DNA of 64,000 nucleotides, taken from assembly GCA_027563935.2 (NCBI GenBank), contig CM050453.2:88200665-88264664 (forward strand). The letters are read 5' to 3'. The stretch comes from Costus lasius (Eukaryota; Streptophyta; Magnoliopsida; Zingiberales; Costaceae). The notes below the pieces were generated by a model that was not told where the DNA came from, ran no database searches, and saw nothing but the letters and a program-made list of their open reading frames with translations. The position numbers were made by a program, and so were the translations under genes. Shown here piece after piece: positions 12,920 to 23,870 of this stretch (positions are counted from its first letter, which is position 1; the number at the start of each line of letters is the position of its first letter).

Positions 12920-15657
12920 ACAATAGAAACCTAGGTGGATAGAATATAATAATATGTTCTTGATAATTAACATGGTCATAATTGAAAAAATAAAGGGCGG
13001 CTCGAGAATAGAATAGTATCAAAGTGCAATAAATTTAGGAGCCTCATATCAACGTCAAAACTTTATCTTTAAAACCTAATTGACACTTTTAAGTTCCAAA
13101 GTATATTTCAACACAACTAATGAAGGTCTATATACAAACAAAAATTAAAAAAATGGAGAATATTATATTTTTCTCATGAAGGCCAATTTGCTCATGATCA
13201 TCATTGACCCAATTGCAAGTCCGTAAATTTATTAGAATGCACTTCTCATGAAATGATACATATAAAGCACTTCATGAAATGACATGTATGCCAAGGGTAG
13301 TCCTCTCTACACACTATGAAGAGTTAATCTAATCATATAAGAAATAAATCACTAGCATGATAAGTTACTCCTTCAAACACTTCAAAACTTTAAAATCCTC
13401 CTAGAAGCCCTCATCCAGTGAGGAGTCATTGAATATCCATTTCAATGAATATGCAAACTTATCCTTTTGTCTCTCTATGAACCCTACATTTGTGACTTGT
13501 ATGTGATCCATGTTTCACTTTTGTTTCCATCCTATCAAAATAAAACATGTTATTATTTAGCACTACATTAGTACTGTCTCACCTTTAGATGATGATAATT
13601 CAATTAATGAAAATTCATATAAAAAAAATTGCAATATGTATCCAAGATCAATAGTCGATAACTTGCTCAATATAAGCATTATACTTTACTTTACTTCATC
13701 ACCTAAGAGGCAACAACAATCATACAACAATCTTTTATCTCATTCAACAAGAACTTTCCATTTCATAAACTCTTGTTCAAAATGTAACATCAAATAGCAA
13801 CATGATAGTGAAATCATAAGCATGAGGAACATAAAGAAAATCAAACCAAAGAGACATATCATACAACATGCATAGTGGGAAAGCACACATAACATGGATC
13901 TTCCACGTCTAGAAGCATAATCTACCCTCGTCAGGGTGAAGCTCAAACATATGCCGGCTAGAGATATCATAGCTCCTCAAATGAGATAATGGGATTCAAG
14001 AGGTGGATCCCATAGATTCAAAAGGTGGACCTCATTATTTATAATGTGGCATTTTGTTTTATGTAGCACTTTGTTTCACAACTATCCCTTCTTTAGGCTT
14101 TCATTTTCTCTCGTCACAAACGAGAAAGAAGGTGAAATTCACTTTTTTTTTCTCATATTTATCTCAAGTAATCATGAAGGAGGATGAGGTGTAAGAGAGT
14201 GGTAAAATATGTACTATGAGGTGGCATGCTTACATGGTAATATTGACTTTTCAACCCCCAAGTTTGTCTCATGTTCTTATGTTTGTTTTTTTTTTTCATT
14301 TCTACCTAACTTAGTAAATATGTTTTCACAAATTCACTAACATTTTTATCCTCTATTACTCAAGGTCCTCCAACATGTAATGTACTACAACAAAGATATC
14401 ACAACTCATAACAAATATCAATTTTTATTCTCATGCATGATTATTTTGCAAATCATTATAACACTTTTTTTAGGGTATTATAAGTACACTTATGATATTA
14501 ATTCTCAAATCCTTAAATCCTAGTGATAATACTAATACCTAATCCACCTTAAATACTAAAATAATTATTATCTACTGGATGGATCAAAGAAAGAGCATTC
14601 TCGATGAATGTTGTGGATTACTTTTACTTATCCACTCAAGTGGTAGTGGTCATATTTGGCAGAGGGAAGTTGTGATCTTTAGAGGGCAAATTCATTGACT
14701 ACTTACCCAAGTAATTCTCATTAGAACATCGAGCTTAAGCAATATAGTGGCAATAGAAGATTGAAGGGTACAGTGCTTGTCATGCTAAGACTTATGGCTA
14801 TTGGGTCAATACCATCAATCATAACACGAGGAAGAAAAGGCAAAGGCAACGATAAAGGAGGGAAGAATGGATTAGTTTCTCACATTTAGAATAGAACTTT
14901 TTGTACACATGTTTGGTTGATTTTAGATTAAGAATATTTTGGATATACATTTATGTCTAACCAATACTCGTATTCCCTCTTATAGAGTATTATGGTGAAG
15001 GTAAAAAAATGAGAGAAAAAGAGATGTTGTCTATGATAAAATAATTTTGATGAAGACAAAATTAGATTTCAATTGCATAATTTTTATCCAAGGTAACAAT
15101 ATTCTGACTCAAAATTGAAAAAAAAAAATTTGAATATAATTCTAGAGACTAGATGTGTGCAATTTTAAATAATAAGAAAATTTTTGATTGAAAATTAAAC
15201 ATTTTTGTCATAATTAAATTATTAGGCAAATTTAGAAACATTGACCTTATTTAATAAAACCAATGGTGGAAAAAAAACTCCTAAATGGGTCCTGCTTAAA
15301 AGGAGTTAAGCAGGTCCCATTGAGATTCTTTACACAAATATCAAAGCTTAAAATATTGTAGCAATCGATGTAGGAAGAAGCCAGGTGTGTTTTTTTAGGA
15401 TCTGTTTGATCTCGCTGTTAATAACTTTATAACTATGCTAAACTGTGCTATGCTGCACTGTGTTATACTGTCAAAATTTATAAGATGTTTTGTTAATAGC
15501 TTTTTAACTACTGTCAAAATTTAAAATAATAATATATTTTATTTTTCTTTAGCATTAAAATTTTGAATTTTTTAAAATAATAATATTTAAAATTTTAAAC
15601 GAAATAATGTAAATTACTTTTTTGAAAAAAATAAAAGCTAGAAAAGCATTAAATTAT
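12920..15657. other. AT-rich intergenic sequence
   Basis: No open frame longer than 76 codons and none with a recognisable domain. Several A/T runs. The stretch from about 15390 ('ggatctgtttgatctcgctgttaataac') resembles the outer part of a decayed TIR element surrounding the MITE at 15658. I see no gene here. Confidence 0.5.
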
Positions 15658-16027
15658 GGCTGCATTTGGTGTAGCTGAAACTTTTAGCTTTTGCTGAGTG
15701 AAAAAGTGCTGGTTGGAAAAGTTAAAAGATGTTTGGCTAAACTATTATGCTGATCAAATTTTTAAAAAAATATTTAAAAATAATTTTAAATTTAATATTT
15801 TTATTAAAATAATAATTTTATTATCAAAGACATACGAATATAGGTGCAAACATGAGATGAAGAAAAGAATAGTTAGAAAATAGCCAAAAGCAGCTCCCTC
15901 TTAGGTTTTCCAAACTCATGTTGCTTCTAGGTTCCAAACCTAGAAGCAGCTTGCCAAACACTCCAGTTTTTCAAAATTAGCTGTTTTGACCAGCAAAAAC
16001 AGCTGACCAGCTATGCCAAACAGGGCC
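15658..16027. mobile_element. MITE, about 370 bp
   Basis: Ends are imperfect inverted repeats: GGCTGCATTTGGTGTAGCTG at the left and, reverse complemented, GGCCCTGTTTGGCATAGCTG at the right. TAT directly flanks both sides (15655-15657, 16028-16030), a possible 3-bp target duplication as in PIF/Harbinger elements. The interior is AT-rich and noncoding. The subterminal words 'ttttagctt.tgctg.gtgaaaaagtgctggttgg' recur in the MITEs at 21779 and 59506. Confidence 0.75.
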
Positions 16028-16152
16028 TATAGCTTTTTCAACTTCTGCTTTTTTGCTATTTTTTTTGCTTCTGCTTTTCATTACCAAACAGTTTTGTTTC
16101 TACTTTCTACTTAAAGGCTAATTAAAAGTAGCTTAAAAGTAAGGCCATACTG

Positions 16153-16683
16153 GTAGACTTGGCAAAATTTGACACAACCCACTGACTCGACCTGACTCAA
16201 CTCGAAGTTAGGTGGGTTCGGGTCAACTATAATCATGTTCAGGTCATAAACAGGTCAACTCATTTATGACCCGAAAATAATCGAGTCGTGTCGGGTTGCA
16301 AACGGGTTGACCCGCTTAACCCGATTACAATATATATTTATATGTATAAAATTTAAGTATAGGCTCATCTAACTCTCATTGCTAGCCATAAGTCAAAATA
16401 TTTTCTAACTATCTTTTAACCTAGATTTTGGTCCACTCAGAAGCCCAAATTTTTATTAATTTTAATATAATTTTTATCAATTTATTATTTATATTTAAAA
16501 TATAAATAATAAATGGGTTATTCGGGTCGTGTCGGGTTGACTCGATTATATTCGGGTCGTGTTCAGGTTACACAGTTTGACCCAATTAATTAAACAGTTA
16601 GAGTTCGGGTTGACTTAATCGGATCGCGGGTCACATCTGACACGACTCGTTTATGACCCGCTGACCCAAATTGCTAGGTCTAC
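16153..16683. mobile_element. MITE with repeated GGGTCGTGTCGGGTT motifs
   Basis: Terminal inverted repeats GTAGACTTGGCAA (16153) and, reverse complemented, GTAGACCTAGCAA (ending 16683). The interior carries many copies of 'cgggtcgtgtcgggttgac' and its inverse, a composition I know from a common plant nonautonomous DNA element. I could not settle the target-site duplication. Confidence 0.65.
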
Positions 16684-16789
16684 ATACAGGCCCTTAAGCC
16701 GAGGACCTTATCCGTGAGATAATATACATAAATCTTAAAGTACACGTGTCTTTTTTTTTCCTTTTTTTTGTTTTCTGCAACTCTTCGTC

Positions 16790-17049
16790 GCCGACCACGA
16801 TCTCTATTCGTGTTCCTGGGTGCGGGCGGAATAGTTTACGGTAGCGGAGGACTGGTGCATGAGGCCAAGCTCCTTACTTGCTTTGAGGAGCACAGACTGG
16901 AGAAGGGACTCCGGGCCGAAGGCCAAGCGGATCATCTCTTACTCGCCGTGCTCCTGCAGCAGGAGAAGCCCCATGATCTTGTGGGCGTTGTCCGGGTCCA
17001 GGCTTTGGATCCTCGATAGTACCACTCTCATCGCCTCGTAGGCGTCCAT
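16790..17049 (-). pseudogene. CCCH zinc-finger protein gene fragment (first exon)
   Basis: The minus strand opens with an ATG at 17047-17049 and reads [20 protein letters not shown], then [14 protein letters not shown], then a TAA stop at 16939-16941. It then continues in the same frame as MIRLAFGPESLLQSVLLKAS and KELGL before ending in stops near 16800. This is the conserved N-terminus of plant CCCH zinc-finger proteins of the type with an RNA-recognition motif, in which 'RI..LDP.NA.KIMG.LL.Q..GE.EMIRLAFGPE' is typical. The CCCH and RRM parts are absent. The single nonsense change plus loss of the rest makes it a relic. The upstream 17050-17160 may be old 5' UTR. Confidence 0.85.
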
Positions 17050-17164
17050 CCTTGATCCAGTTGAAAATTTTTTTGTTAGCTTAGTGAAGTTGCGCCATTA
17101 AAGACACCGAAAAGAAAGAAATAAAGCGCAAAGGAAAAAGAGTAAGGTAGCTCTCTCTCTCCCC

Positions 17165-17365
17165 AAACTCGAAAATTTTTCCCCTCCGCCTAGGATTCTT
17201 CAGCAAGGAAAAAGTAAATCTTTGATTTTGCATTAAAATTTGTATAATATTCACTTACCCATGTGATGTGCAGGTATGCACAACTTTTAATGCAAAATCA
17301 ATGTTTGAGAAAGAGCCCGCTGAAGATTCCTGGGCAGAGACTCCGGAAATTTTCTCACCAAACTC
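17165..17365. other. Imperfect long hairpin
   Basis: Two arms of about 80-90 nt. The left arm holds 'gaaaattttt', 'aggattcttcagc' and, at 17223-17238, 'tgattttgcattaaaa'. The right arm holds 'acttttaatgcaaaatca' (17283-17300), 'gctgaagattcctgg' (17320-17333) and 'ggaaattttc', each pairing in reverse order. The loop is about 45 nt. It lies just upstream of the CCCH fragment start on that gene's strand. It could be a decayed foldback element or a small-RNA-type precursor; I cannot tell which. Confidence 0.6.
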
Positions 17366-18339
17366 TTCTTAATTAATATTTGCATCTGACTCCATTTCCA
17401 AAGAGAGCAGGCTTCTTTTGGTGTTGTAAAATTTGGCCATGATCAATTGCTAATCACGACCAATTGTTGCAAAATTTTAGTCAAAATTGAAATTTTGTCC
17501 AAATTGGGTTGAAAGAATTTGGCCACAATGAGTTGCTACAAACGTTGGGCAAAATTAAATTTCTTGACTAAATTGCGGTGAGGGGTTTCTTCCGTGATTA
17601 GATTGCAAGTCAAAGATGTGGCAAGAAAATAAAAAGGAGAAACGTGGCATCCAGTTTTGAAAAGAAAGTTGATGAGAAATAACTGCATTTTATTCAAGCG
17701 CTGGGATAAATATAGAAAATAAGAACACAAACAGGATGATTTTTTCGCTCACCCAGGCTGACACGGAAGAGTAAAAGAAGCTACAGAGAAGGTAAGTCTT
17801 CTTCTTCCCCTATGCTTATTCTCTTTCATTGTTGAACAAGGAAAACTCTGATTATGAAAAAACTATTTTTGATAGAGAAAAAAATTTCGATTAAACAAAT
17901 GTTTCCATTGCCAGAGAAGGGAAATTTCATTTAAGATATACTATTTGACAGAGAAGGTCACTGAGATAAAAAAATTATGTTTATGTGTCACTCCATTGGG
18001 GTTTCGACTAGAAAGAAGAGGCCTAAGAAATACCGGTCGCAAAGAAAGATAATGAGAAGAGAAGAATGAAGAGAATGGAAAAATCTCAGCATTGATGAAA
18101 GAAAAAAAAAGTTGAGATGAAAAGAGAAATAAAGAAAAGGGAAGACAGGAATAAAGGTTGTAGGTTGTCGGCGGCGATAAGGTAATAAAGGTGTGTTTCC
18201 TTGAAAGAAAAAGAGATATTTTGCTATTTTCTTGAACAATAAAAGTTGTTGTATCTATTACAATGATATATTTTATAGTAGCGCACTACAAATGAATGGT
18301 CCAGTGCATATGTTATTAATTTAGAAGAGTCCCTCCACA
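17366..18339. other. Noncoding, AT-rich
   Basis: Short open frames without recognisable domains. The region 17420-17530 repeats 'ttggccatgatcaattgc / ggccacaatgagttgc' words loosely. I see no gene. Confidence 0.45.
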
Positions 18340-19560
18340 ACAAAAATACTAAGAAGATTAAAACAAATGCTTTGAATCTTGCATATCTCTAGCATTATCG
18401 CTTGGGTCATATAAATGAGAAACACATATCAAAACTCCATAAGAATGAACTTTTAGTCTCATTTGTTTTTTAACAATATGAGGTATGTGAAACTTGTCCA
18501 TTAGCCAAGATGAACAATGCTTCTTTCACAAGTTATAATGAAAGAGCTAGTTTTGTATTTATACATAGTAATATATATGAACCTTTATATAAATAGGCTA
18601 GAGGGGGTTTTCAATACTTTATTTTATTTTCTAATAATTTTAGTAAATATAGTTTCGTGTATCATATGGGACACAAATTTACAATCCTTTACAAACTTAA
18701 TTCAAGAATGAAATGCATAACTAACTTGGTAAAATATTGAAGTACTTTGATCTGACTCATGCAAAGAATAGCTAAGCCAAGAATTTTATAATCATCTAAG
18801 GGAGTGTGTGATTGTCTCACTACTCACTCCACTTGCAACACTATAACGGAATAGTGTATTAGAAAAGAGAAATTAAAGGCTATTGGACAATGTTCGATCA
18901 GGGACGAGTTATGTAAATCTTCCAACTTTCTTTTTGGAACATGTATTAAAAACGATGCTCTTACATTGAACCATGTTCTATCTAAATTAATTCAAACGAT
19001 ATCATATGAGATAGACTAAAAAGTGTCATAGTATGTCTTTTACAAGAATTTAGGAATATGAGACACATCTTTTGCCATACCCTAATAAGTTGGAACTCAA
19101 ATCATAAAATGTCTCTTTTGATAGTGCCACTGAGAAGAAAGTGTTTATTCCTCAAACAAATGTGAATTCTTTAGAAAAAGTTTCTTGTAGAAAATAATAG
19201 TGGGAAGCAATTAGATTTTAATATGGTTCATATATATAGAAAAAGCAATGTACATGAGATAAAAGCTTAATTACAAGATGGAAGGTTAATGAGAGCAAAA
19301 TCATCATCCTAGTGTTATATGCAGATGGAATACTCTTTAGGAATGTCAAATAGGTACCAAGTTTATCTAAGTGATGGTGAAATTGAGAATAATCTCAAAA
19401 TCATCATCCTAGTGTACAAGAACTATGGATTTATTCTTAATTTCTGATGGTAAGGCAGAGTTGTCTAAATGGTTATGCAAATGCTATATTCCAAACCAAC
19501 TAACATAACTCATGATCATAATTAAATTACCTAAAAATATTCATATGTACGTAGAGACTA
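18340..19560 (+). pseudogene. Decayed Ty1/Copia pol
   Basis: Plus-strand fragments follow Copia pol order. At about 18375-18530 is LWHYRLGHINEKHISKLHKN ... CETCPLAKMNNASF, the GAG-pre-integrase domain, in which 'H.RLGH' and 'C..C' bind zinc. At about 18905-18990 and 19020-19200 are integrase and linker pieces (YV.LPTFFLEH..., then a region matching 'LDPKSDKC.FVGYPK'). At about 19295-19330 is an LVLYADGIL-like RT motif (YVDD degraded to YADG). At about 19466-19500 is GYANAIFQTN, the RNase H start. Stops and frameshifts are everywhere, and no LTRs are recognisable. Confidence 0.72.
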
Positions 19561-20289
19561 GTCACTATGAGAATGCATTATACAATTATGACATGTTTCA
19601 TAACTTATGCTCAATTTAAATATTAAGGACAAATGGAAATTATATGATAATATTGTCAAAAAAAGATTATGTCATATTTCTACACTTTTATGACTTAGAA
19701 AGTTGTTAAATATCATTCATTAATTGTAATATTATAATGAGATTATAACATTACTACTAGCGCTACAAGAACCTACAAAATGACACCCTAAGATAGAATT
19801 AGAATCTTATTTTGATAAAAGTTGTCAAATAACACGTTGGTCATAGTAATTACTAAAGCGGAAAAAGACCCTTATATAGTTATATTGATTACAAATATTG
19901 CATTTTATTTTTTACATAATTTAAATTAAAGAGTTTAATTAAAATTTTAAGTGTGTCACATGCCTCCATGACTTTAACCGTTGCTACCATATGTTAAACC
20001 CTAGGGTTTCATATCCCACTTATATATAAATAGATGGGCATAATTACACATGGATGAATTAGTTTGATTTTCTTAGAGAAATCCTATTCATCACCGTCTT
20101 TAGCTGTGACCAATACTAGCACTAGAGCAAAGAGAGATATTCCTTTCAATCGTGTAGATATCATAGAGCCAGAGTACTCGCATGCTTTTATTATATATAA
20201 TCGATCTTTATAAACTCAAAAAAATATGTTTCTCAATTAACTAATTAGCTTATCCATGGCTCTTTTGAAAATTTTTATTTCCATTGAGT
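19561..20289. other. Noncoding flank of the Copia remnant
   Basis: AT-rich, no open frame of note and no identifiable repeat. It may include the unrecognised 3' part of the Copia element. Confidence 0.4.
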
Positions 20290-20990
20290 TGAACTATACT
20301 TGTTTCAAGTCAAAAGTTTATAAATGCATTTTATAAACATATTGGATATTCATCACAAGTCATCTTGGGCTACTAATTATTCTTAAAGTTATAAATAAAC
20401 TAAATAAATATTCACATGCTATTTGTAGCCAAATATTTAAAAATGTATCAAATAATTATTATCAAGTCATCAAGCTCATAATTATGCACACGTCCAAAAT
20501 CAACTTACTGAATATTCAAAATCCATTTTCTAGACACATATTAATGACTATATAATTATTATCAAGCTTTTTTCGGACTAAGAATTATTTTTAAAGTTTC
20601 AAATTAAATTAAATAAATATTCATAAGTCATTATTTCCTGAATATTTATAATAACTATTATAAACCATTTTAGCATAATAATTATTCATTAATTTCTAAA
20701 CAAATTATTCATCATAAACTATCTTACTAAGCTATTTTCAAGCCAATAATTATTTATAACGTCAAAACCAAATAAAATAAATACTAATAAGCTATTTTAC
20801 TCTAAATATTTATGAATGCAGTAGATAATTCTACACAGCCATTTTCTTGCAGTAATTATTCGCAAAGTTGTAAATTAAATTAAATTAATAATAGGCCAAA
20901 TATTTATAAAAATATTGGATAATAATTACTAAGTAATTTCTACATCAATAATTATTAATATTCTAATGTGAATTGGTTTATAACCACTTG
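20290..20990. repeat. AT-rich degenerate tandem repeat
   Basis: A phrase of the form 'taattattcttaaagttNtaaattaaattaaataaatattcataag' recurs near 20370, 20580, 20750 and 20855, separated by variable text containing 'atatttataaa' and 'aataattattatcaag'. Spacing is 100-210 bp. The units have decayed too far for a firm consensus. Confidence 0.5.
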
Positions 20991-21363
20991 TGGATGGTCA
21001 CATAAAATTGACTTGGCCTTATTAATAATAAATATAATTAGATTATTATTATAAATAAATGGTTAAAGTTACAAACTTATAAAGTTTTTAATAAAAAATT
21101 ATAAAAATTATTAATACGAAAAAAAATAATATAAAACTGGCAAAATCAATAATTTAGATTTACTGATGATAAAATTAGTAAATTACTGATCAATAAAATT
21201 TTGTTGCGTAATCATAACAGTAATAAAAGTTATAGCTTTGTAAAATCGATAAATCAATAAATCAGAACTTATGAATGCTCATGCCTATTCTTTTGTCAAA
21301 ATGAATCAACCTCTAAGAACTAATATTTACTCCCATAATCGAGAACTTGCAACAAAAGGAAGA

Positions 21364-21395
21364 GGGGGGGGGGGGGGGGGGGGGGGGGGCGGGGG
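21364..21395 (+). repeat. Poly-G tract (26 G, then C, then 5 G)
   Basis: An uninterrupted run of 26 G at 21364-21389, then C, then GGGGG, in otherwise AT-rich DNA. Such a run can form G-quadruplexes and is prone to sequencing error, so its exact length is uncertain. Confidence 0.95.
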
Positions 21396-21778
21396 TGTCT
21401 AATATTCAAGTCAAATTATGCATGACAATGTGAACATTTATAATAGATTTTAGGTTAAGGGATTATGTAGTTAGATGTTATAGGTTTAATTGGTATTTAT
21501 ACATGCAAGTAGATGTGATTTTATATTTGTGTAACATATTTTATTTTGTCCTCTTACATCATTTTTATCCCATATACATGATCTTTTTGTGGAGATCATT
21601 GTGTATCAATCAATGAGGTCTATGATTTGCTAGCCATGGGTAAATTGATTTTAGCCAATGAGAATATGAATTTGTAGGTTTTAGTTGTCTAAGCTTATCA
21701 GAATAAGTCTTCCAGTCATTAAGAATCTTGTGGTAATCTCTCCTCGCTGGCGAGCAAATTTAGGATGAAAATGACTTA

Positions 21779-22211
21779 GGGTGTGTTTGGCCTAGCTTCT
21801 GCTTTTAGCTTGTGCTGGTTGAAGAAGCACTGGTTGAAAAAATACTAGCCGGAGAAGTTTAAGAGTGTTTGGGATGCGCAGCTTGTGAATTGCTTATGCT
21901 GTGTTGATTGAAAAAATATTTATTAAAAAAATTATTAAAATAAAAATTGTATGATTAAATTGTAGTTAATTATAATTATAATATTTATTAAAAATATTAT
22001 GAGTTACACTATTAAAAAATTATTATTACATATAACGGTTATTGAGCATAAGTAGGTGGAGGGCCAAAGAAGCAGCTTCACCCCTGCTTCTCAGAGAAGC
22101 AGCTAATGTGTGGGTTGGAACAGAGAAGCTGAAGGGTCAAATGCCTCAGCTTCTTAATTTCTACTGGTCGCAAAGCTATAAGCAGGTCTAGAAGCTAGGC
22201 CAAACGGAGCC
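21779..22211. mobile_element. MITE, about 433 bp
   Basis: The left end GGGTGTGTTTGGCCTAGCTT pairs with the right end, which reverse complemented reads GGCTCCGTTTGGCCTAGCTT. The core 'gtttggcctagcttct' is perfect. Subterminal 'ttttagcttgtgctggttgaagaagcactgg' relates it to the MITEs at 15658 and 59506. The interior is AT-rich and noncoding. Flanks TTA and ATA are only an imperfect 3-bp duplication. Confidence 0.75.
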
Positions 22212-22813
22212 ATAGTTTGGCCAAGATAGCATTCTTACTAAGGTCACTTCATAGATACCCTTCTCGAGAGAGCCTTTTCCAAATCAGTATTTCCCCACAG
22301 GTCACCTTATCAAGACTAGGGATGACTGTTAGGTCTAGTTTAAGTGAGTATCCAAGCACTTGAACTTGGTTATAGATAATCGAATTTGGTTCGGGTATAA
22401 ATAGTATGAATACTACGGGTTCTGATAGTGAATTGCTATTAGGCTACTTTGCAGGCTAAAGATTATCTTTTGGGTCCAAAACCATACTTTGAAATTAGTT
22501 TAGATTAAATAATTTTTACAGCTTAAGTCAAATTTGATTGAGGCAAAAACTCTTTTTTTTTTTTTTTCAAATCATGCATACGACTTTCTAGAAGCTGAAA
22601 AACATAAAAAGAAAAAAAAAAAAAAAAGAAAACTCCGTTGGTGTTTCCAGCTGCATTAGGATTTAGGAGGGTCTTGTCATAAATTTGTACAGACCTCAAT
22701 GTTCTTTTGTATTTGTTTTTGTGGGGTCAAAATTGTTACATTAGAAATGTAATGTGACCGCTTGCAAATTCACCTTAAATCAATAAGGCTTTTTGTTAAT
22801 AGGTTCTGGCTTC

Positions 22814-22835
22814 CAATGAGCGCAAGCGCTCATTG
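22814..22835. other. Conserved LTR hairpin (3' LTR copy)
   Basis: Perfect 10-bp stem: CAATGAGCGC, loop AA, GCGCTCATTG. In the sense of the element it lies about 95 bases before the end of the LTR, in the U5 leader close to the primer-binding site in the 5' copy. The related LTR at 51923 has GTGC/GCAC in place of GCGC/GCGC, a paired change that keeps the stem. Confidence 0.85.
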
Positions 22836-23029
22836 TTAATTACCCCTAAAATTAGGGAACCTTTGATTAAGAGATCTATAACACGCAACAAAATAAGAAA
22901 GACAGAGTCAAATGATATCATTCATGAATTTAATTTGACATGATACATAAGATGATAAGGAAAAAGAGCTTTCATCAAACATAGATGGTTTGTGTTCGTC
23001 GAACTTTGGCCTTGTGATGGCGTATTGGG

Positions 23030-23130
23030 CGATACCCGGCCTAGGCGGTACAACGTTATATCGAGGAATTACACCCCGATGGTAAACATCGACGTACGCA
23101 CTTCCCAAACGATATTTCATTGTAATGCAT
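23030..23130. repeat. Array-bracketing block, copy 1 (3' LTR)
   Basis: About 90 bp containing 'ttatatcgaggaattac', 'cgatggtaaacatcgacg' and 'caaacgatatttc'. It lies before the minisatellite and recurs after it at 23768-23870. On the minus strand both copies could read KYRLG.AYVDVYHRGV.PRY, but the related copy at 53790 has stops, so I treat it as a nucleic-acid element. CGATG/CATCG forms a small stem. Confidence 0.7.
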
Positions 23131-23149
23131 TAAGGCACGTTGGATATTG

Positions 23150-23760
23150 GAATTGAAAAGCCTTGTGGTGTATTGGGTAATTTGATTTGGAAATCTACCC
23201 ATCCTTGAGGCATATTGGATAATTTGACTTGGAAGTTTGTCCGGCCTTGCGGTGTGTTGGATGGTTTGACTTGAAAAATTATCCGGCCTCGCGGCGTGTT
23301 GGATAATTTAACTTGGAATTTATCCGGCCTCGTGGCGTGTTGGATAATTCGATTTGGAATTTATCCAGCCTCGCGGCGTATTGGATAATTTGACTTGAAA
23401 AATTATCCGGCCTCGCGGCGTATTGGATAATTTAACTTGGAATTTATCCGGCCTCGTGGCGTGTTGGATAATTCGATTTGGAATTTATCCAGCCTCGCGG
23501 CGTATTGGATAATTTGATTTGGAATTTATCCAGCCTCGCGGCGTATTGGATAATTTGATTTGGAATTTATCCAGCCTCGCGGCGTATTGGATAATTTGAC
23601 TTGGAATTTATCCAGCCTCGCGGCGTATTGGATAATTTGATTTGGAATTTATCCGGCCTTGCAACGTGATAGATAATTTGGTTTGCTTTGCATAATTAAA
23701 TTTGGGGAAATTACCCGGCCTTGCGGCGTGTTGGATAATTTGATTTTTTTTTGGACTCGA
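23150..23760. repeat. Minisatellite, 41-bp units (3' LTR)
   Basis: About 14 units around 'atccggcctcgcggcgtattgg', spaced about 41 bp. Units with 'ttaac', 'ttcgattt' and 'ttgactt' follow each other and this trio is repeated, a three-unit higher-order pattern. The array in the other LTR has about 13 units, so copy number changed after insertion. Confidence 0.9.
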
Positions 23761-23767
23761 TCCGGCC

Positions 23768-23870
23768 TAGTGAGCGTAACGCTATATCGAGGAGTTACGC
23801 CCCGATGGTAAACATCGACGTACGCGCCTCCTAAACGATATTTCGTCACATTGTCCTAAGGCCCCGATTA
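23768..23870. repeat. Array-bracketing block, copy 2 (3' LTR)
   Basis: Second copy of the 23030 block ('aacgctatatcgaggagtt', 'cgatggtaaacatcgacg', 'aaacgatatttcgtcacatt'), in the same orientation, directly after the minisatellite. Confidence 0.75.

Noticed and set aside
22908..23120. 70-codon KYRLG.AYVDVYHRGV frame as a conserved peptide
   Set aside because: The related block at 53785 has stop codons in the same frame while keeping the DNA motif and its small stem, so conservation is not for protein.
23150..23760. Regular repeats that could be mistaken for a CRISPR array
   Set aside because: Units are head to tail without unique spacers, inside a eukaryotic LTR; it is a minisatellite.
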